NCBI GenBank assembly: GCA_047495785.1
Contig: JBLDXI010000019.1
Location: 310,001 to 374,000, forward strand
Origin: Lepidodermella squamata
Lineage: Eukaryota > Gastrotricha
Direction of reading: 5' to 3'
Length of the DNA: 64,000 nt
Every line of letters begins with the position of its first letter. Position 1 is the first letter of the stretch. The position numbers and the translations under genes were made by a program. Positions 22,585 through 33,060 of this stretch are shown one piece after another. The notes below the pieces were generated by a model. That model had not been told where the DNA came from, did not search any database, and saw only the letters and a list, made by a program, of their open reading frames with translations.

Positions 22585-23180
22585 TAAATAAAATGAGTAA
22601 TACGCCATAAGAGTCTCAAAGTTTTCCGAGACGACGGGCATGTTTACTTAGCCATACTACTATGAATGAGTTAAGGTGGACATTCTGCAGCATGCAGCTG
22701 GCGTATCAACAACACATCTCCGCGGCCTTTTCATACTCACCGCCAGCAGCAGACGAATGCATTACACTTTATGCTTGACTCGCAATGAAACACTGTTGTA
22801 TTCATGGTCAGGAAAATACATTTAGGAAATACTAGCATGAAGAGTTACACACAGGAAGCCTCGTATTATACTGAGATACCATATACGTTTGCCAAATTCT
22901 TTGCTATATTATGTTTATGTTTTGTTTGTAGTCAAGATAGCAAGTGCTATTGCTTTAAATTTCACTGCCAGTATTCATTATTTACGACGTCACGTATACA
23001 CCTATGCGTGTGAAATCTGTGAATAAGAAATAAAATAACAACGTAATACGAAAGTACTCTGCTACAATAAATTATACTACTAGCCAAAGTCTAAGTCACG
23101 GCCTTTAATCGCGGCCATTTATTTACGCTGCTGTATTATTGAGAAATCGTTATCAGTTGGGATTGAGCTGGCACGAAACA
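22585..23180. other. intergenic, no gene recognised
   Basis: About 600 bp between the proline-rich gene and paralogue I. One short open frame (22804-23013) lacks codon structure or recognisable motifs and I do not call it. Confidence 0.4.
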
Positions 23181-23754
23181 ATGGATAAACGATTTAATAG
23201 TGACAAATCGAGGCTAGTAATCGACGACGACGAAGAAGACAGCAGGTAAATTTCGACCTAGTTATAGATTTTTAATTTAATCAACTTTTAATTCTAGCTT
23301 ACCAGTTCGGCACGTCAATCGGCATGTAACCTCCTCAGCGAATCAATCACGTGACGAGCAGATTGTGATCAGACCTTACGACACAACCTCAATAGCAGCA
23401 GCCCTACAGCAGCCGCCTGTCACCCTCAGAGCCGAATCTATACGAATAGGCAAACGGCCAGTCACCAACATGGGAGTAGTCGTTGTCAATCAAATGACGG
23501 CCTCGGATTTTGAAATCGCTGAGCTGAGGCGATGTCGTTGTGCGGCGCTAACTCTAGGCATAATCTCGTTATTTTTCGGAGCTTTCCTGTGTGCAGTCCC
23601 TGCGATAATTCTCGCCTGTAAAAAGGTGAAAGACCTGACTCCCAAGCGGGTCGAAAAGCTAACTACAACATACAGCCGAGCTATTGCTTTGTCTTTGATT
23701 GCTATAGCTACGAGTGTAGCGATATTTGTTTCCTTTATCACAACACGCCAGTAA
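23181..23754 (+). CDS. CD225-like membrane protein without PPxY (paralogue I)
   Basis: Exons 23181-23245 and 23298-23754 (52-bp intron); 173 residues. The acidic N-terminus (IDDDEEDSS) lacks a PPxY motif. Membrane segments follow RRCRCAALTLG: one containing IISLFFGAFLCAVPAIILAC, then a loop with KKVKDLTPKRVEKLTTTYSRA, then IALSLIAIATSVAIFVSFI. The CxC before the first segment is a candidate palmitoylation site, as in IFITM proteins (inference). Exon phase is the same as in paralogues C-F (split AGN codon). Confidence 0.75.
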
Positions 23755-23828
23755 ATTTTATTGCAATTTTACAACAGTTCAGTTTTTCATTTTTTAAAAT
23801 AAAATATATGTGAACAATTTTAGTTTTA

Positions 23829-24403
23829 TTAATAATTACGAAGTGCCAACCCGAGAGCGACGAATAAAAGTCCAAAACCGATAAAAACCGCCAAAAGCAC
23901 TATTGCCACAATATAGCATCCCCTGCTTGGAAAGATGAAATTATCACTGAACAATATTTAAAAAACTGTCAACATTACTTTCGCCTGCCACAAAACACTT
24001 TCCGCTTTTCCCGGGCTATTTTGCTCTTCGCCTGGACACATATTGTCGGTTGCTGATGAATTATCACATTTTCAGTTTCTAGTTGATGAGCATGCTGTCC
24101 TCCTATTTGAGGGTGACAAAGGTATACATTTGAGGAAGCCACTTGCTTTCGATCCCTAAAGCGCAAAAAGTTTAAAGAACACAACATTGCACATTCATAT
24201 TAATAAGGCACCTCGATATTTGTTGGTTAGCAGATTTTTCCTCCTGCTTCCTATGCTGTAATCCTGATTGAGGGTGACTAAGGTACAAATTGGAAGAGGC
24301 CAAGTGCTTTCGGTCCCTGAAGAATAGATGATTTAGAGAACTTTTTATAACATTGCACATTTATAAGGCACCTCGATATTTGGTAGATGGCAGATTTTTC
24401 CAT
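23829..24403 (-). CDS. small tail-anchored protein with internally repeated exon, copy 1
   Basis: Four exons on the minus strand: 24403-24372, 24316-24212, 24155-23979 and 23922-23829, all joined through phase-2 junctions; 135 residues. Exons 2 and 3 begin with the same module (DRKHLASSNLYLSHPQSG and DRKQVASSNVYLCHPQIGG). Each is preceded by a KSAxxQISR end, so the exon was duplicated inside the gene. Exon 4 is a single hydrophobic segment (YIVAIVLLAVFIGFGLLFVAL) ending in LRNY, suggesting tail anchoring. ENVIIHQQP precedes it. Its tandem paralogue lies at 24809-25381. Family unknown. Confidence 0.7.
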
Positions 24404-24808
24404 ACTGATCTTTGATAGGAATTGGAAAACACCAGTGACTTTTGTTCCTTTTGTAAAGTCGTATACTTACATACGTGGGTGCTAAATTCTGAACCCGTTG
24501 GCTACTGAAAAGGTAACAATACGCCATTTATTAGTCATTCATTCAATAGGCAAAAGAAAAAAGTTACTCCCGCAACTTAATAGTAACTTAGGTTTTAGGT
24601 TTGATATATGGATCAAACCGGACTGTAAGTGAACGATCCTATCATTTCATTGTTGGTTCTACCAGAAGTCCTGCCTTCATCCGAAATCGGCATGACGGTT
24701 TTTACATTTTCTGACCTAGTTTTTCAACCTGGTCAATAATCTGAAAGTCGCAACTCGAAAGTTTCAAGAAAGTTTCAAAGAAAATGTGAACGTGAACAAA
24801 TGATAGTT

Positions 24809-25381
24809 TTATTTCCATTTACCACCAAATGCCAACCCGAGACCGACGATTAAAAGTCCAACAACGATTAGCACCATAGCCACAATGGTTAATCGCATGC
24901 TAGGAAAAAAGATGAATTTATGACTGATAACAATATTCAACAATTTTGAGCATATACTTCAGCTTGTCAGCACAGAATTTCCGCTTTGTTTCCAGGACTA
25001 TTTTACTCTCTTCCTGGCCATATTTTATCGGTTGCTGTTGAATTATCACATGTTTAGTTACTGGTTGAGCTTGTTGTCCTCCTAATTGAGGGTGACTAAG
25101 GTATAAATTGGAAGCAGCCAAATGCTGTCGATCCCTAAAGCGTAGAAGGTTTGAAGACTTTTGATAACTTTGAAAATTGTAAGGCACCTCGATATTTGGC
25201 GGATGGCAGATTTTTCCTGCTGTTTCTTGTGCTGTTCTCCTGATTGAGGGTAACTAAGGTACAAATTGGAAGAGGCCAAGTGCTTTCGGTCCCTAAATGA
25301 CAGACAGCTTTTAAATAACTTTTGATAAAAATCCAAATTTGTTAGTCACTTAGATATCTGGTATATAGCAGCCTTTTCCAT
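24809..25381 (-). CDS. small tail-anchored protein with internally repeated exon, copy 2
   Basis: Exons 25381-25350, 25292-25188, 25134-24958 and 24899-24809; 134 residues, with exon lengths and phases identical to copy 1 for exons 1-3 (32, 105 and 177 bp). It starts MEKAAIYQIS. The repeated modules read DRKHLASSNLYLSYPQSG and DRQHLAASNLYLSHPQLGG, and the tail segment MRLTIVAMVLIVVGLLIVGL ends in AFGGKWK. Conservation of splice sites, phases and frame between copies supports real coding function, though I recognise no named domain. Fragments of this gene occur at 28660-28765 and 30915-31020. Confidence 0.7.
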
Positions 25382-25827
25382 GTTGATTTGTGATAGGAAC
25401 TGGAAATGTTATGCTCTAGTGTCTTTTGTTCCTGGTGTAAAATCGTTTACTTTCATACGTGTGTGCGAAATTGTGAACCTCTACGCTACTGAAAAGGTAA
25501 CACTACGTCATTTAATAGTTATCAACGGGCAAACAAGAAAAGTTGCACCAAGAACTTACTTTGACGGATCAAACCGGAATATCCGTGAATTATGACATCA
25601 TTTTGCAAATACAGCTTTTTTACCTCTCGTAGTAATGCTGGACCGTATTTTTTGCTGACTACTTTTGGTCAGTCAAGCATCCAATATACACACATGCATT
25701 TTCTTGTGATAAAAAATGCATCATAGTAAAACTAAGCATGAAGCATGTTAATGCTAGAGATAGCGCAGAAGCTTAGCCATCATTTTCACGAAAAGTTCTG
25801 AATATCTTAGGTTTTACTGGCAGCGCG

Positions 25828-26289
25828 ATGCCAGAGAGTGTTTTTTCGAGAAATTCGGGAAGTTTTGCGAAAATATCCATTGTCCTGCCTGAGGATCTAT
25901 CAAACGTCGAAAGACCAACGCTCCACCTGCCTCATGTGACTCTTGAACAAAAGCTGATTTACTACCTACCAGAGTCAGGAAAGCCAGTAGCAGCTACACT
26001 CTCTCTCCCGGAAATCGAAACCCCAGACTATTTATCGCAGGAATCTCCTGAGTTGGCGAAACTTCAAAAAACCGCATTCATCATGGCTTGTATTTCAATG
26101 GTGTTAGGATGCTGGGTCTTTGCCATTCCAGCTTTATGCCTTGCATGCGATTCAAAGCCTAGTGGTTGGCGATTACAGAGGCGGTATGGCATTGCAATTG
26201 GCTTGTCTATTCTTGCGATTGTAACAAACGTCATCATTATTATTGCCGTGGTGGTCACCTATTTTGTTCCGCCTAAGTTTTATGGTTAA
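25828..26289 (+). CDS. CD225-like membrane protein (paralogue L)
   Basis: Single-exon model, 153 residues. The N-terminus includes ETPDYLSQ, a weak PxY variant. Membrane segments are AFIMACISMVLGCWVFAIPAL, then LACDSKP and the loop LQRRYGI, then LSILAIVTNVIIIIAVVVTYF. It ends VPPKFYG. Cysteines flank the first segment. The 3' 100 bp, including the end of the coding sequence and the poly(A) region, is duplicated at 31798-31900. Confidence 0.75.
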   Translation: MPESVFSRNSGSFAKISIVLPEDLSNVERPTLHLPHVTLEQKLIYYLPESGKPVAATLSLPEIETPDYLSQESPELAKLQKTAFIMACISMVLGCWVFAIPALCLACDSKPSGWRLQRRYGIAIGLSILAIVTNVIIIIAVVVTYFVPPKFYG

Positions 26290-26480
26290 TAAAATTATTA
26301 AACTTGAACTCGACCTCAACAAATTAATTAATTAATATTAACGTAGTTACCGAAATACTAACCTGGGCTTATAGAAAAATGATACCTCGAAAAATGGGGG
26401 AAAGTAGGCTACTATTCAAGACTAGGCTGCTTCTATTTGCTTCAAGCGTATCTTCAAGCGTCAGAAAATTTCGTATGTGT

Positions 26481-26520
26481 AATAAACCGCTCACGAATGA
26501 GTAATACCCGGTCGCTGTAA
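26481..26520 (+). promoter_or_regulatory. repeated promoter element (AATGAGTAA plus CCCGGTCGCTGTAA), copy 1
   Basis: A 40-bp block made of AAACCGCTCAC, an AATGAGTAA AP-1-like core and CCCGGTCGCTGTAA, 155 bp upstream of the ATG at 26675. Copies stand at 28912, 31679 and 32681, and weaker ones at 53049 and 54095, each upstream of a CD225-like gene or relic. Confidence 0.55.
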
Positions 26521-26674
26521 TAGCTGGCATCAACTTTCAGTCAGACGTTAAGGTTGAGAAGTGAGAATGGAGAAAGGGGAGCAAGAAACCAGTTTGTAAC
26601 TAGTAGCACAAGTAGCAATTTGTTAAATAATTATTTTCAAATCACTTTGTTTCCTCCAATTATCTAGGATAATT

Positions 26675-27163
26675 ATGATCACAGCCTGGAATGTAGGCTC
26701 AAATGGCGGATCAAAAATAACTGACCCTCCGCCGACCTACGATGAAGTAGTTCGACATTTGCATAATCTCCCCACGGCTAATTGCTTCGGGCCCGTGAAT
26801 GCAAAGGAGGAGAATATTGTTATTCAAAATTACCCACCAGCGAAGGGGATCAGTGGTGCATTTGTTGGCCCTGAGCTCGCCAATCCGCAGGCTGTGATAA
26901 TCACGGCTCGACGAGTTTCATTCGATGAATCTACCAATCGACTCGCGGAAGCACACGCTTGGATGTTTGGCATTTCGTGGGTGATGGCATAATGTCTAGC
27001 AATTCCCGCTTGGTTTTGCCTTGAACTAGTGTGTGGAAGTTGGAAAGCTAGGAGTAGAAAACGGCGGTGTTTCTACATTTTATCAATAATAACGTCAGCA
27101 ATATCAATCGTTACGGTCCTTTCCGCTTTTTTTGCAATTATAGGATGGGCAGCGAATCTATGA
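26675..27163 (+). pseudogene. CD225-like gene with in-frame stop before first membrane segment ends
   Basis: The ATG frame gives PPPTYDEVV (PPxY) and the block ARRVSFDESTNRL shared with 52091-52655. The frame ends at a TAA at 26990-26992, in the middle of the first membrane segment. The same frame then continues with LAIPAWFCLEL and SIITSAISIVTVLSAFFAI to TGA at 27161. No plausible intron removes the stop (a GT-AG pair there is only 23 bp). A single nonsense change in an otherwise intact gene indicates recent loss, or recoding. Confidence 0.65.
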
Positions 27164-27397
27164 ATTTCGCCTGAAACCCAGTTGCAACTTTTTGATTACG
27201 TGTGCTGATGCTTCTACTGGATGGCTCGCTGGTGGCTTGGGACTAATCCTCTTTTCTTGATTTATAATCTGAATCTAAACGAATTTTTGTAATCGGAATA
27301 GATTATTAATGAAGCCTTCGTTTAACGTTTATGTATGGCCAATGGCTATTGAAATAATAAAACTTCGATCAATTATCTCATTACAAACCCGGCACTT

Positions 27398-28175
27398 TTT
27401 GAAAACTGTTAAATCAGTGTTCCTTGGAATGATGGAGCGAAGCTTTTTGCCACCCTTTTTGGCGGGTTTTAGGTCTTTGAAACGCTCGCTCAATGGGAAA
27501 GAGTAGCAAGTATATATTGAACTATGAATTATTATTCTATGAATTGCAGCGTACATGTTTGACCTCAACGAAGCAGCAAGGAGAAATGGCGCTTGAACCG
27601 GCAAGGAATAGCGCGGAGAAGTACAAGTTCCACAAGCGGATAATTTTTGATGAACCCGCCCATAATTAAACAGAGAAAATGTCTTCAAACATATTACTAT
27701 GCACAAAGCTCACATAATAGGCATAATAAGAAACCCCAGACCGGCACGAAATAAGCTGAACTGCGCTGAAATAAGCTGGCAAATGGTTTCAGTGGATTTC
27801 AGCTTAACTATTTCAGAGAAAATGTATATCAGATAGAAATTTCAGCACTTTCCAGACGAGAAAAATTCATTTCAGCGCCTGGCTTCATGCTATTTAAGCG
27901 TAGGTATTTCCGTCCATTTTTTTCATTTCTCATTTAAAAATCTCGACATTTTTCAAGTCGATAATTTCCTGAAAATTGATCACCATTCACATGATCAGAC
28001 AGGTAGACAACATTTCTGAATCTTTCAATTTAATTTTTGAGTTGCTCTCCGATTCGTTTAGATAATCAGGCACGTTGTCTTGAATATGAAATTGGCTTCG
28101 ATGATGCCGTGAGGCTTTGTTGCCTTCCTCTTCTTGGCTAGCTTTTGGTCTTCAAAACACTCACAGAATGGAAAA
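27398..28175 (-). pseudogene. two similar minus-strand coding fragments
   Basis: At about 27510-27400 the minus strand reads FPLSERFKDLKPAKKGG then a KCRVCNE. At about 28170-28075 it reads FFPFCECFEDQKLAKKRK. The shared pattern of F-E/D, then K-LAKK and an II-N follow-up suggests two decayed copies of one exon; a third, weaker match is at 32040-31960. No complete gene can be built. Confidence 0.3.
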
Positions 28176-28391
28176 AAGGTACAGCGCATCCTGGCTACGT
28201 GCATTTCCTCGATGCCACGCCTGTCGAACTCGCTCTGGATTGGTAATAAAAAATTGATAATTACAGAAGAAAAAATATTTAAAAGAAGCAATTAATCGAG
28301 GTTCAGAATTTATCTTGGGAATTCTCTCACTTCGCTTCATTCTGCGTAATTTGGTTAAGATGATTATTTCTTGTAAATTAATCGAATTTTA

Positions 28392-28470
28392 CACCACCGC
28401 CGCCGGGGCGCTCCTGGCCGACTGGTCGGGGCCCGCCAGGGTGCCCTTTGAGCAGCCGAACGGCTGTGGC
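28392..28470 (+). other. GC-rich block with strong hairpin potential
   Basis: About 80 bp at roughly 70% GC inside AT-rich flanks. GGGCGCTCCTGGC pairs with GCCAGGGTGCCC around a loop that itself can pair CGAC with GTCG. A second stem CAGCC-GAAC-GGCTG follows. Could be a structured RNA or ribozyme of a transposable element, or a fragment of a GC-rich repeat. No family recognised. Confidence 0.35.
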
Positions 28471-28659
28471 CTATTAATATAAATTGAGAGTTAGCCTCAA
28501 ACGCTCTCCGTCACGGTCTAAACTGGAGAAGAAATTTTTACTAGGGATCAAACATGAGAGAGAGTTCCTCAATTTTTTCATTATTAACAGCAACATGCTG
28601 GATCCGATAATTAGGAGTTTGTTTTAAAAGCATCCCTGATAACTTGACCTGAACTTGAC

Positions 28660-28765
28660 CTCGTTCGTTATTTGGAAACACTTTGAAAGCTTAGCAACAA
28701 TGGTGAATCGCGTGCTTGGAAAGATAAATTTATATTTTATATCGCTGAGAATAATTGTCATAATC
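28660..28765. pseudogene. fragment of the tail-anchored gene family
   Basis: Similar to the intron/exon-4 region of the minus-strand gene at 24809-25381 (CAATGGTGAATCGCGTGCT versus CAATGGTTAATCGCATGCT). A sister fragment lies at 30915-31020 with the identical lead-in TTATTTGGAAACACTTTGA. Neither keeps a usable reading frame. Confidence 0.45.
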
Positions 28766-28911
28766 TTTGTACATTCTATACCAGTATATTCCTTTACATG
28801 CGGACGGTCTCACTTGCCAGAAACAACTCACGTATGGCACGTCAAATGCAGGTTAACGTGAAATTATCTTGAAGAGTAAGAACATTTCGTTAAAAGTGTG
28901 TAATAAATAAA

Positions 28912-28952
28912 TAATAAACCGCTCACAAATGAGTAACACCCGGTCGGTGTAA
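28912..28952 (+). promoter_or_regulatory. repeated promoter element, copy 2
   Basis: AAACCGCTCACAAATGAGTA and CACCCGGTCGGTGTAA, followed about 45 bp downstream by GGTTATAAAAGAGC, a good TATA box. No intact gene follows closely; the MITE insertion lies just downstream. Confidence 0.5.
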
Positions 28953-29047
28953 ATTCAGCATTAGCTTCCTATATCTATGAAAGGTTATAAAAGAGCACGA
29001 AAAGCCAGAATTTGTTATTCTCCCATCCTCGCCGATGGTGAATATAA

Positions 29048-29347
29048 GCAGAGTTCTCCACGTGTCGAAAAATTGAGGCCCGACGCCGCCCGTATAAGAA
29101 GAATCACACGAAACTAGTATTTATTCTTCCTTCTCGTTGCTCAAAAACTCCAAAGAGACTTCATTCTTACTCAAAATTGGCATTATTGATGATACAAAAT
29201 CAAAATATTGCTACGGGAATAACCTGAAATCTTACTGTCAAATTTACCGAAAGCTATTGTAGAAATCCTGTAAAAATCCTAGAATACGGGTTTTGAAAAC
29301 CAGACCCGTACCCGCCCAAACCCGGCCCGGCCCGTGGACAACTCTGC
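29048..29347. mobile_element. 300-bp MITE with terminal inverted repeats and 6-bp target duplication
   Basis: The ends are GCAGAGTTCTCCACG and, at the right, CGTGGACAACTCTGC, an imperfect inverted pair of about 15 bp. ATATAA flanks both sides (29042-29047 and 29348-29353). The related segment at 32580-33060 lacks the insert, giving an empty-site comparison. Non-coding; the right end is rich in CCCG. Confidence 0.75.
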
Positions 29348-29767
29348 ATATAATTCCACTGAGACATACAGAGTTTAGAGAATCCAATAATAATCTATCT
29401 TCATCTTTGTTCCGTATCTCAAGGGCGTGTACATGATTTAACTCAAGTTTATTAGCATCGATTGGTGTTAGCGGCGTGTGGAACTGTAACGCTTGGACTG
29501 CTTGAACTTTTTCATAAACTCAATGCAACTCAAGCTCTCAAGCAACTCAAGAATATAAACTCAAGCAAATATTCTGGTATTATCTTGTAATCTGTAGTTG
29601 AAAAATCGTGTCGAATTTTACTGAAACACCTGTATCCGGCATCCTAGCAGACGTATTGGCTAATTCCAGCTCAACCCATTTACTCCATTCTCTCTTCCAT
29701 TCATTCATTCAATCATTCGTTTTCTTTTTTCATTCAATCGTCCATTAGTTTATCAGCTTTAAAAAAT

Positions 29768-30322
29768 ATGAGCTACACCAAGCCAGCTTTTCCGACGTTT
29801 GGCCAAGCTAACGTCTGCTACGAACATGAGCTAGTCCAGATAACGGAAGGCAAACAAGGTCCGAGACCTCAGCAAATTGAGCCAACGATTCAAATTCCAA
29901 CTCATCCTCCGTCTGTAGCCGACAAAAGCAGATTTCATGAAATTAGAGAGCAGCGATTTGAGCGCTGTCGTGAAGCAATCACCAACGATGATCGACGAGT
30001 CCAAACAAGGATTGTCAAGTTTGAAGTCGATGATAGCGAGGTGCGATCATCGAAATTCTACCGGCGCTGCAGCATTGCGGTTTCAGTCCTTGCCTGCTTG
30101 ATTGGGCCTATGCTCTGCGGTGGTATGATCCCCCTGGTTTGCGCGCTGACTCCCGAATGCTGCAAGGTGGCTGAGCCGCGCAAGTTTCAACGCGTTGGCT
30201 ACATAATGGGGTCTATTTTAATTGTGATCGGTGTGATTGTCTTTGCTGTTCAGGTAGCATTGGGAGTGGAATTTTGGCCGAGTTATTACAGCGACGACCC
30301 ACTGTACAAAAAGTACCCATAA
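29768..30322 (+). CDS. divergent CD225-like membrane protein (paralogue N)
   Basis: Single-exon model, 184 residues. A long polar N-terminus without PPxY contains a charged stretch (FHEIREQRFERCREAI). Membrane segments are CSIAVSVLACLIGPMLCGG followed by MIPLVCAL, and, after AEPRKFQRVG, YIMGSILIVIGVIVFAVQVAL. MIPLVCA takes the place of IPAxxLA in other members. The tail ends YYSDDPLYKKYP. The pattern is right for the family but the divergence is greatest here. Confidence 0.7.
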   Translation: MSYTKPAFPTFGQANVCYEHELVQITEGKQGPRPQQIEPTIQIPTHPPSVADKSRFHEIREQRFERCREAITNDDRRVQTRIVKFEVDDSEVRSSKFYRRCSIAVSVLACLIGPMLCGGMIPLVCALTPECCKVAEPRKFQRVGYIMGSILIVIGVIVFAVQVALGVEFWPSYYSDDPLYKKYP

Positions 30323-31576
30323 ATTGACCTTGACATAATAAGTTGGTTATCCTTTTATAGCAGCCAAGTGATGCATTATGGGTAATCCTTTGTTGCTTTG
30401 TTTTTAGCTTCGAAAAACAGACATATTTGTACATGGCTATGATAATAACAAGTAAAAGAGAAAAGAGAAAGCAGCATCTGTAGAGACATGGTAACTCTAT
30501 TCACTATTTCTCCATGGGCTAACCACTAGTCCCCAGCCTTCGTAGAAACGCTGGAGAAACTTACATTTCCCTGTACATTTCCCGCACGAAATCATCAGAA
30601 ATCGCGATGAAGGTCATAAGCAGCTAACAATAAACGCCAATATCGGCTACAACTCAAATAACCGCATAGATTAACACTTTATGGATAATGGATAATGCAG
30701 GTAATAGTCGCTTGTGCACACATGAAACAAACCATCGACAATCGACACCTTTGCAGTAACATCAGCATACTTTACATGCTAAGAGAATAGGAAAAGGAGA
30801 GCATTTGATACATCATAAGGACATATAAGGACAGAATAGGGACATATAGCAGTACAACATAAAACCATTGGTTATACAATTTTGAATGCGCAGGACTTTT
30901 GTCGCACACCTTTTCTTGTTATTTGGAAACACTTTGAAAGCTTAGCAGCAATGGTGAATCCCGCGTGCTTGAAAAATGAATTTAGAATTTATATCACTGA
31001 GAATAATTGTCATAACCTTTGTACTTTCTACGCAAGTGTCATTTCGCTCCTCAGAGCAGAGTGAGTTTCTGTGCATGTGGGTAGTTTGGCCGCATAACTA
31101 TTTGCTTCGAGGAGGAAAAACCTGCCGAACCCTAGTCAATCCTGCGCCACGATCAACAATAATAGATTTTAGAGAAAAATTATATTCGTGAAAAGCTGCC
31201 AAAGAACCCCATAATTTTGATTCAGAGCGATAGAACGCTCTTAGATCTAAATTTTCCTGTAAGAATTGATATGTCGTGATTTCGTGGAATTTTTTGAAAA
31301 AAATGAAGAAACAATAGCCAGACGAATTCTATGAAACCAGATGAATCTGTGTTAACTATCGTGATTGAAACTTTCAGTCAAATTAGAAACTGATATCAGG
31401 AGTCCTTAGCTTAGCATACAGGTGCGAATTTTCCGACCAGTCCTTGTATTTTCGAAATTCGATTGTTTTGCTTGGCTGATGAAGTATTTGTGGCCGTGAA
31501 AGGGTTTTAATGTTCCGCGTTTTTTCAATCTTTTTTCAATTGTTTGAATCGCTGCGCCAACCAATTTGTTACTTTT
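30323..31576. other. intergenic with gene relics
   Basis: About 1.25 kb with no intact gene. It contains the relic at 30915-31020 that matches 28660-28765. Otherwise AT-rich sequence without recognisable features. Confidence 0.4.
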
Positions 31577-31678
31577 CATGCGAACGGTCTCACTTGTCAG
31601 AAACAACCCACGCATGGCACGTCAAAGGCAGTTGAGCATTATTTTCATCTTAATGCGTTAGCAATTTTCGTTAAGATT

Positions 31679-31715
31679 AAACACTCACGAATGATTAATA
31701 CCCGGTCGCTGTAGC
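31679..31715 (+). promoter_or_regulatory. repeated promoter element, copy 3
   Basis: CTCACGAATGATTAATACCC then GGTCGCTGTAG, preceded by the same upstream block as the copies at 28790 and 32580 (CATGGCACGTCAAA). The gene fragment that follows (31798) is a relic. Confidence 0.45.
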
Positions 31716-31797
31716 ATCCGGAATTTTATTGTATGAAATACACGATTAATTTCCGTTTTTAATCAGAATTTCGGCGTGTCATATAAACGTTCTAGCC

Positions 31798-31900
31798 GAC
31801 TGTAACAAATGTCATCATTATTATTGCCGTGGTGGTCACCTATTTTGTTCCGCCGAAGTTTAATGGTTAATAAAAATATTACAACTGAACTCGACCTCAT
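31798..31900 (+). pseudogene. 3' fragment of a CD225-like gene (copy of 26218-26320)
   Basis: About 95% identical to the last 75 bp of the coding sequence plus the start of the 3' UTR of the gene at 25828-26289, including VVVTYFVPPKF and the stop region. The rest of the gene is absent, so this is a truncated duplicate. Confidence 0.7.
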
Positions 31901-32579
31901 TATAACTCTGGTATAAACTTAAAAAATTGATACACGTAAGGATTCATGATGTGGGCCATAGGCTTTTTGTCATCCTCTTGTTGGCAGATTTGTTGGCATT
32001 TGGATCCACATTTGGAATTCCCTGAGTAAAACGGTCGCGAACAGAAACAACGAGAAATTCAAATTTCGCACCGTTTCTTCCTTCTACATCTTCAGCTGAA
32101 TCCATTCCTATAAGTGACACCAGCTTTTCCGAATCGTTGGGAAACACCAGACCCAGAAAGAAAGCTGCGTGCTCAATGTGAAATTCGTCAGCATTTCATC
32201 AAGTTGAGAATAACATTAAGGTTTGCTTCTCCTAAAAATCGCACGGGGGATTTTGTTACCACTTTTTCGCCTCGGCTGTCAACCATCGAGCTCTTATTAG
32301 GTAAATTTACCGCACTCTAGACCCTAGACCTCTCGATTGCTGGAAATCGCAGCACTAAATTCCTTCTAGAGATTTTCGCCACAATTTTTCCTTCTCAATC
32401 TTTGCTGACTTATTGGTCTCTCACGACAACGGAAGCAAGGAATAACATTGTGACGCGAAAACCAGTCAGTATTTGGGCTGTAAATGTTAATGTAAATGTT
32501 AAATCTCAGTAAGAGCAGTATAATGCGCTTAGTTGAGCAAAAAATGGCGCGGGCTGATTTTTTGGAATAAAGTTCCATA

Positions 32580-33060
32580 CACCATACAGATGAGTAACTT
32601 GTTACAAACGTCGTATGGCACGTCAAATGCAATAACGTGAAATGAAATCTTGAAGCGTGACCAAATTTCCTTAAAAGTGTAATAAACCGCTCACAAATGA
32701 GTCACACCCGGTCGCTGTAATATTCAACTTCCTATATCTATGAAAGGTTATAAAAAGAGCACAAAAAGCCAGAATGTCTTATTTTTCCATCCTCCCCGAT
32801 GGTGAATAAGACATATTACACTAAGACATACAGAGTTTAGCAAAACCAATAACAATATATCCCAATCTGTGTTCCGCATCTCATGGACGTGTACAATATG
32901 AAATCGATCGATGCAAGCGCGCGTGGTACTGTAACGCTTGAACCTTGGTCTAATTGAACTTTTCATAAACTCAAGGTTAGAAAGTTTTCTGCTGGTATCT
33001 TACTATCTGTGGTTGGAAACTCGTCTCAAATCTTTCATTACCACATGTATAATAATAACA
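32580..33060 (+). repeat. duplicated promoter-containing segment, copy 2
   Basis: Uninterrupted partner of 28790-29560. It includes the repeated element at 32681-32720 (here with a perfect TGAGTCA) and the TATA box GGTTATAAAAAGAGC at about 32745. It leads towards the gene that starts at 33217. Confidence 0.65.
32681..32720 (+). promoter_or_regulatory. repeated promoter element, copy 4 (TGAGTCA core)
   Basis: Same 40-bp block as at 26481, with AAATGAGTCACACCCGGTCG. It lies about 500 bp upstream of the ATG at 33217; a 5' UTR intron could account for the distance, since a polypyrimidine-type TAGG lies just before the ATG as it does at 26675. Confidence 0.5.

Larger units (their letters stand above)
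28790..29560 (+). repeat. duplicated promoter-containing segment, copy 1
   Basis: Matches 32580-33060 over the GTATGGCACGTCAAATGCA block, the repeated promoter element, a TATA box (GGTTATAAAAGAGC at about 28986) and the CATACAGAGTTTAG region. A partial third copy is 31577-31715. Copy 1 is interrupted by the MITE at 29048-29347, which is absent from 32580-33060. Confidence 0.65.
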
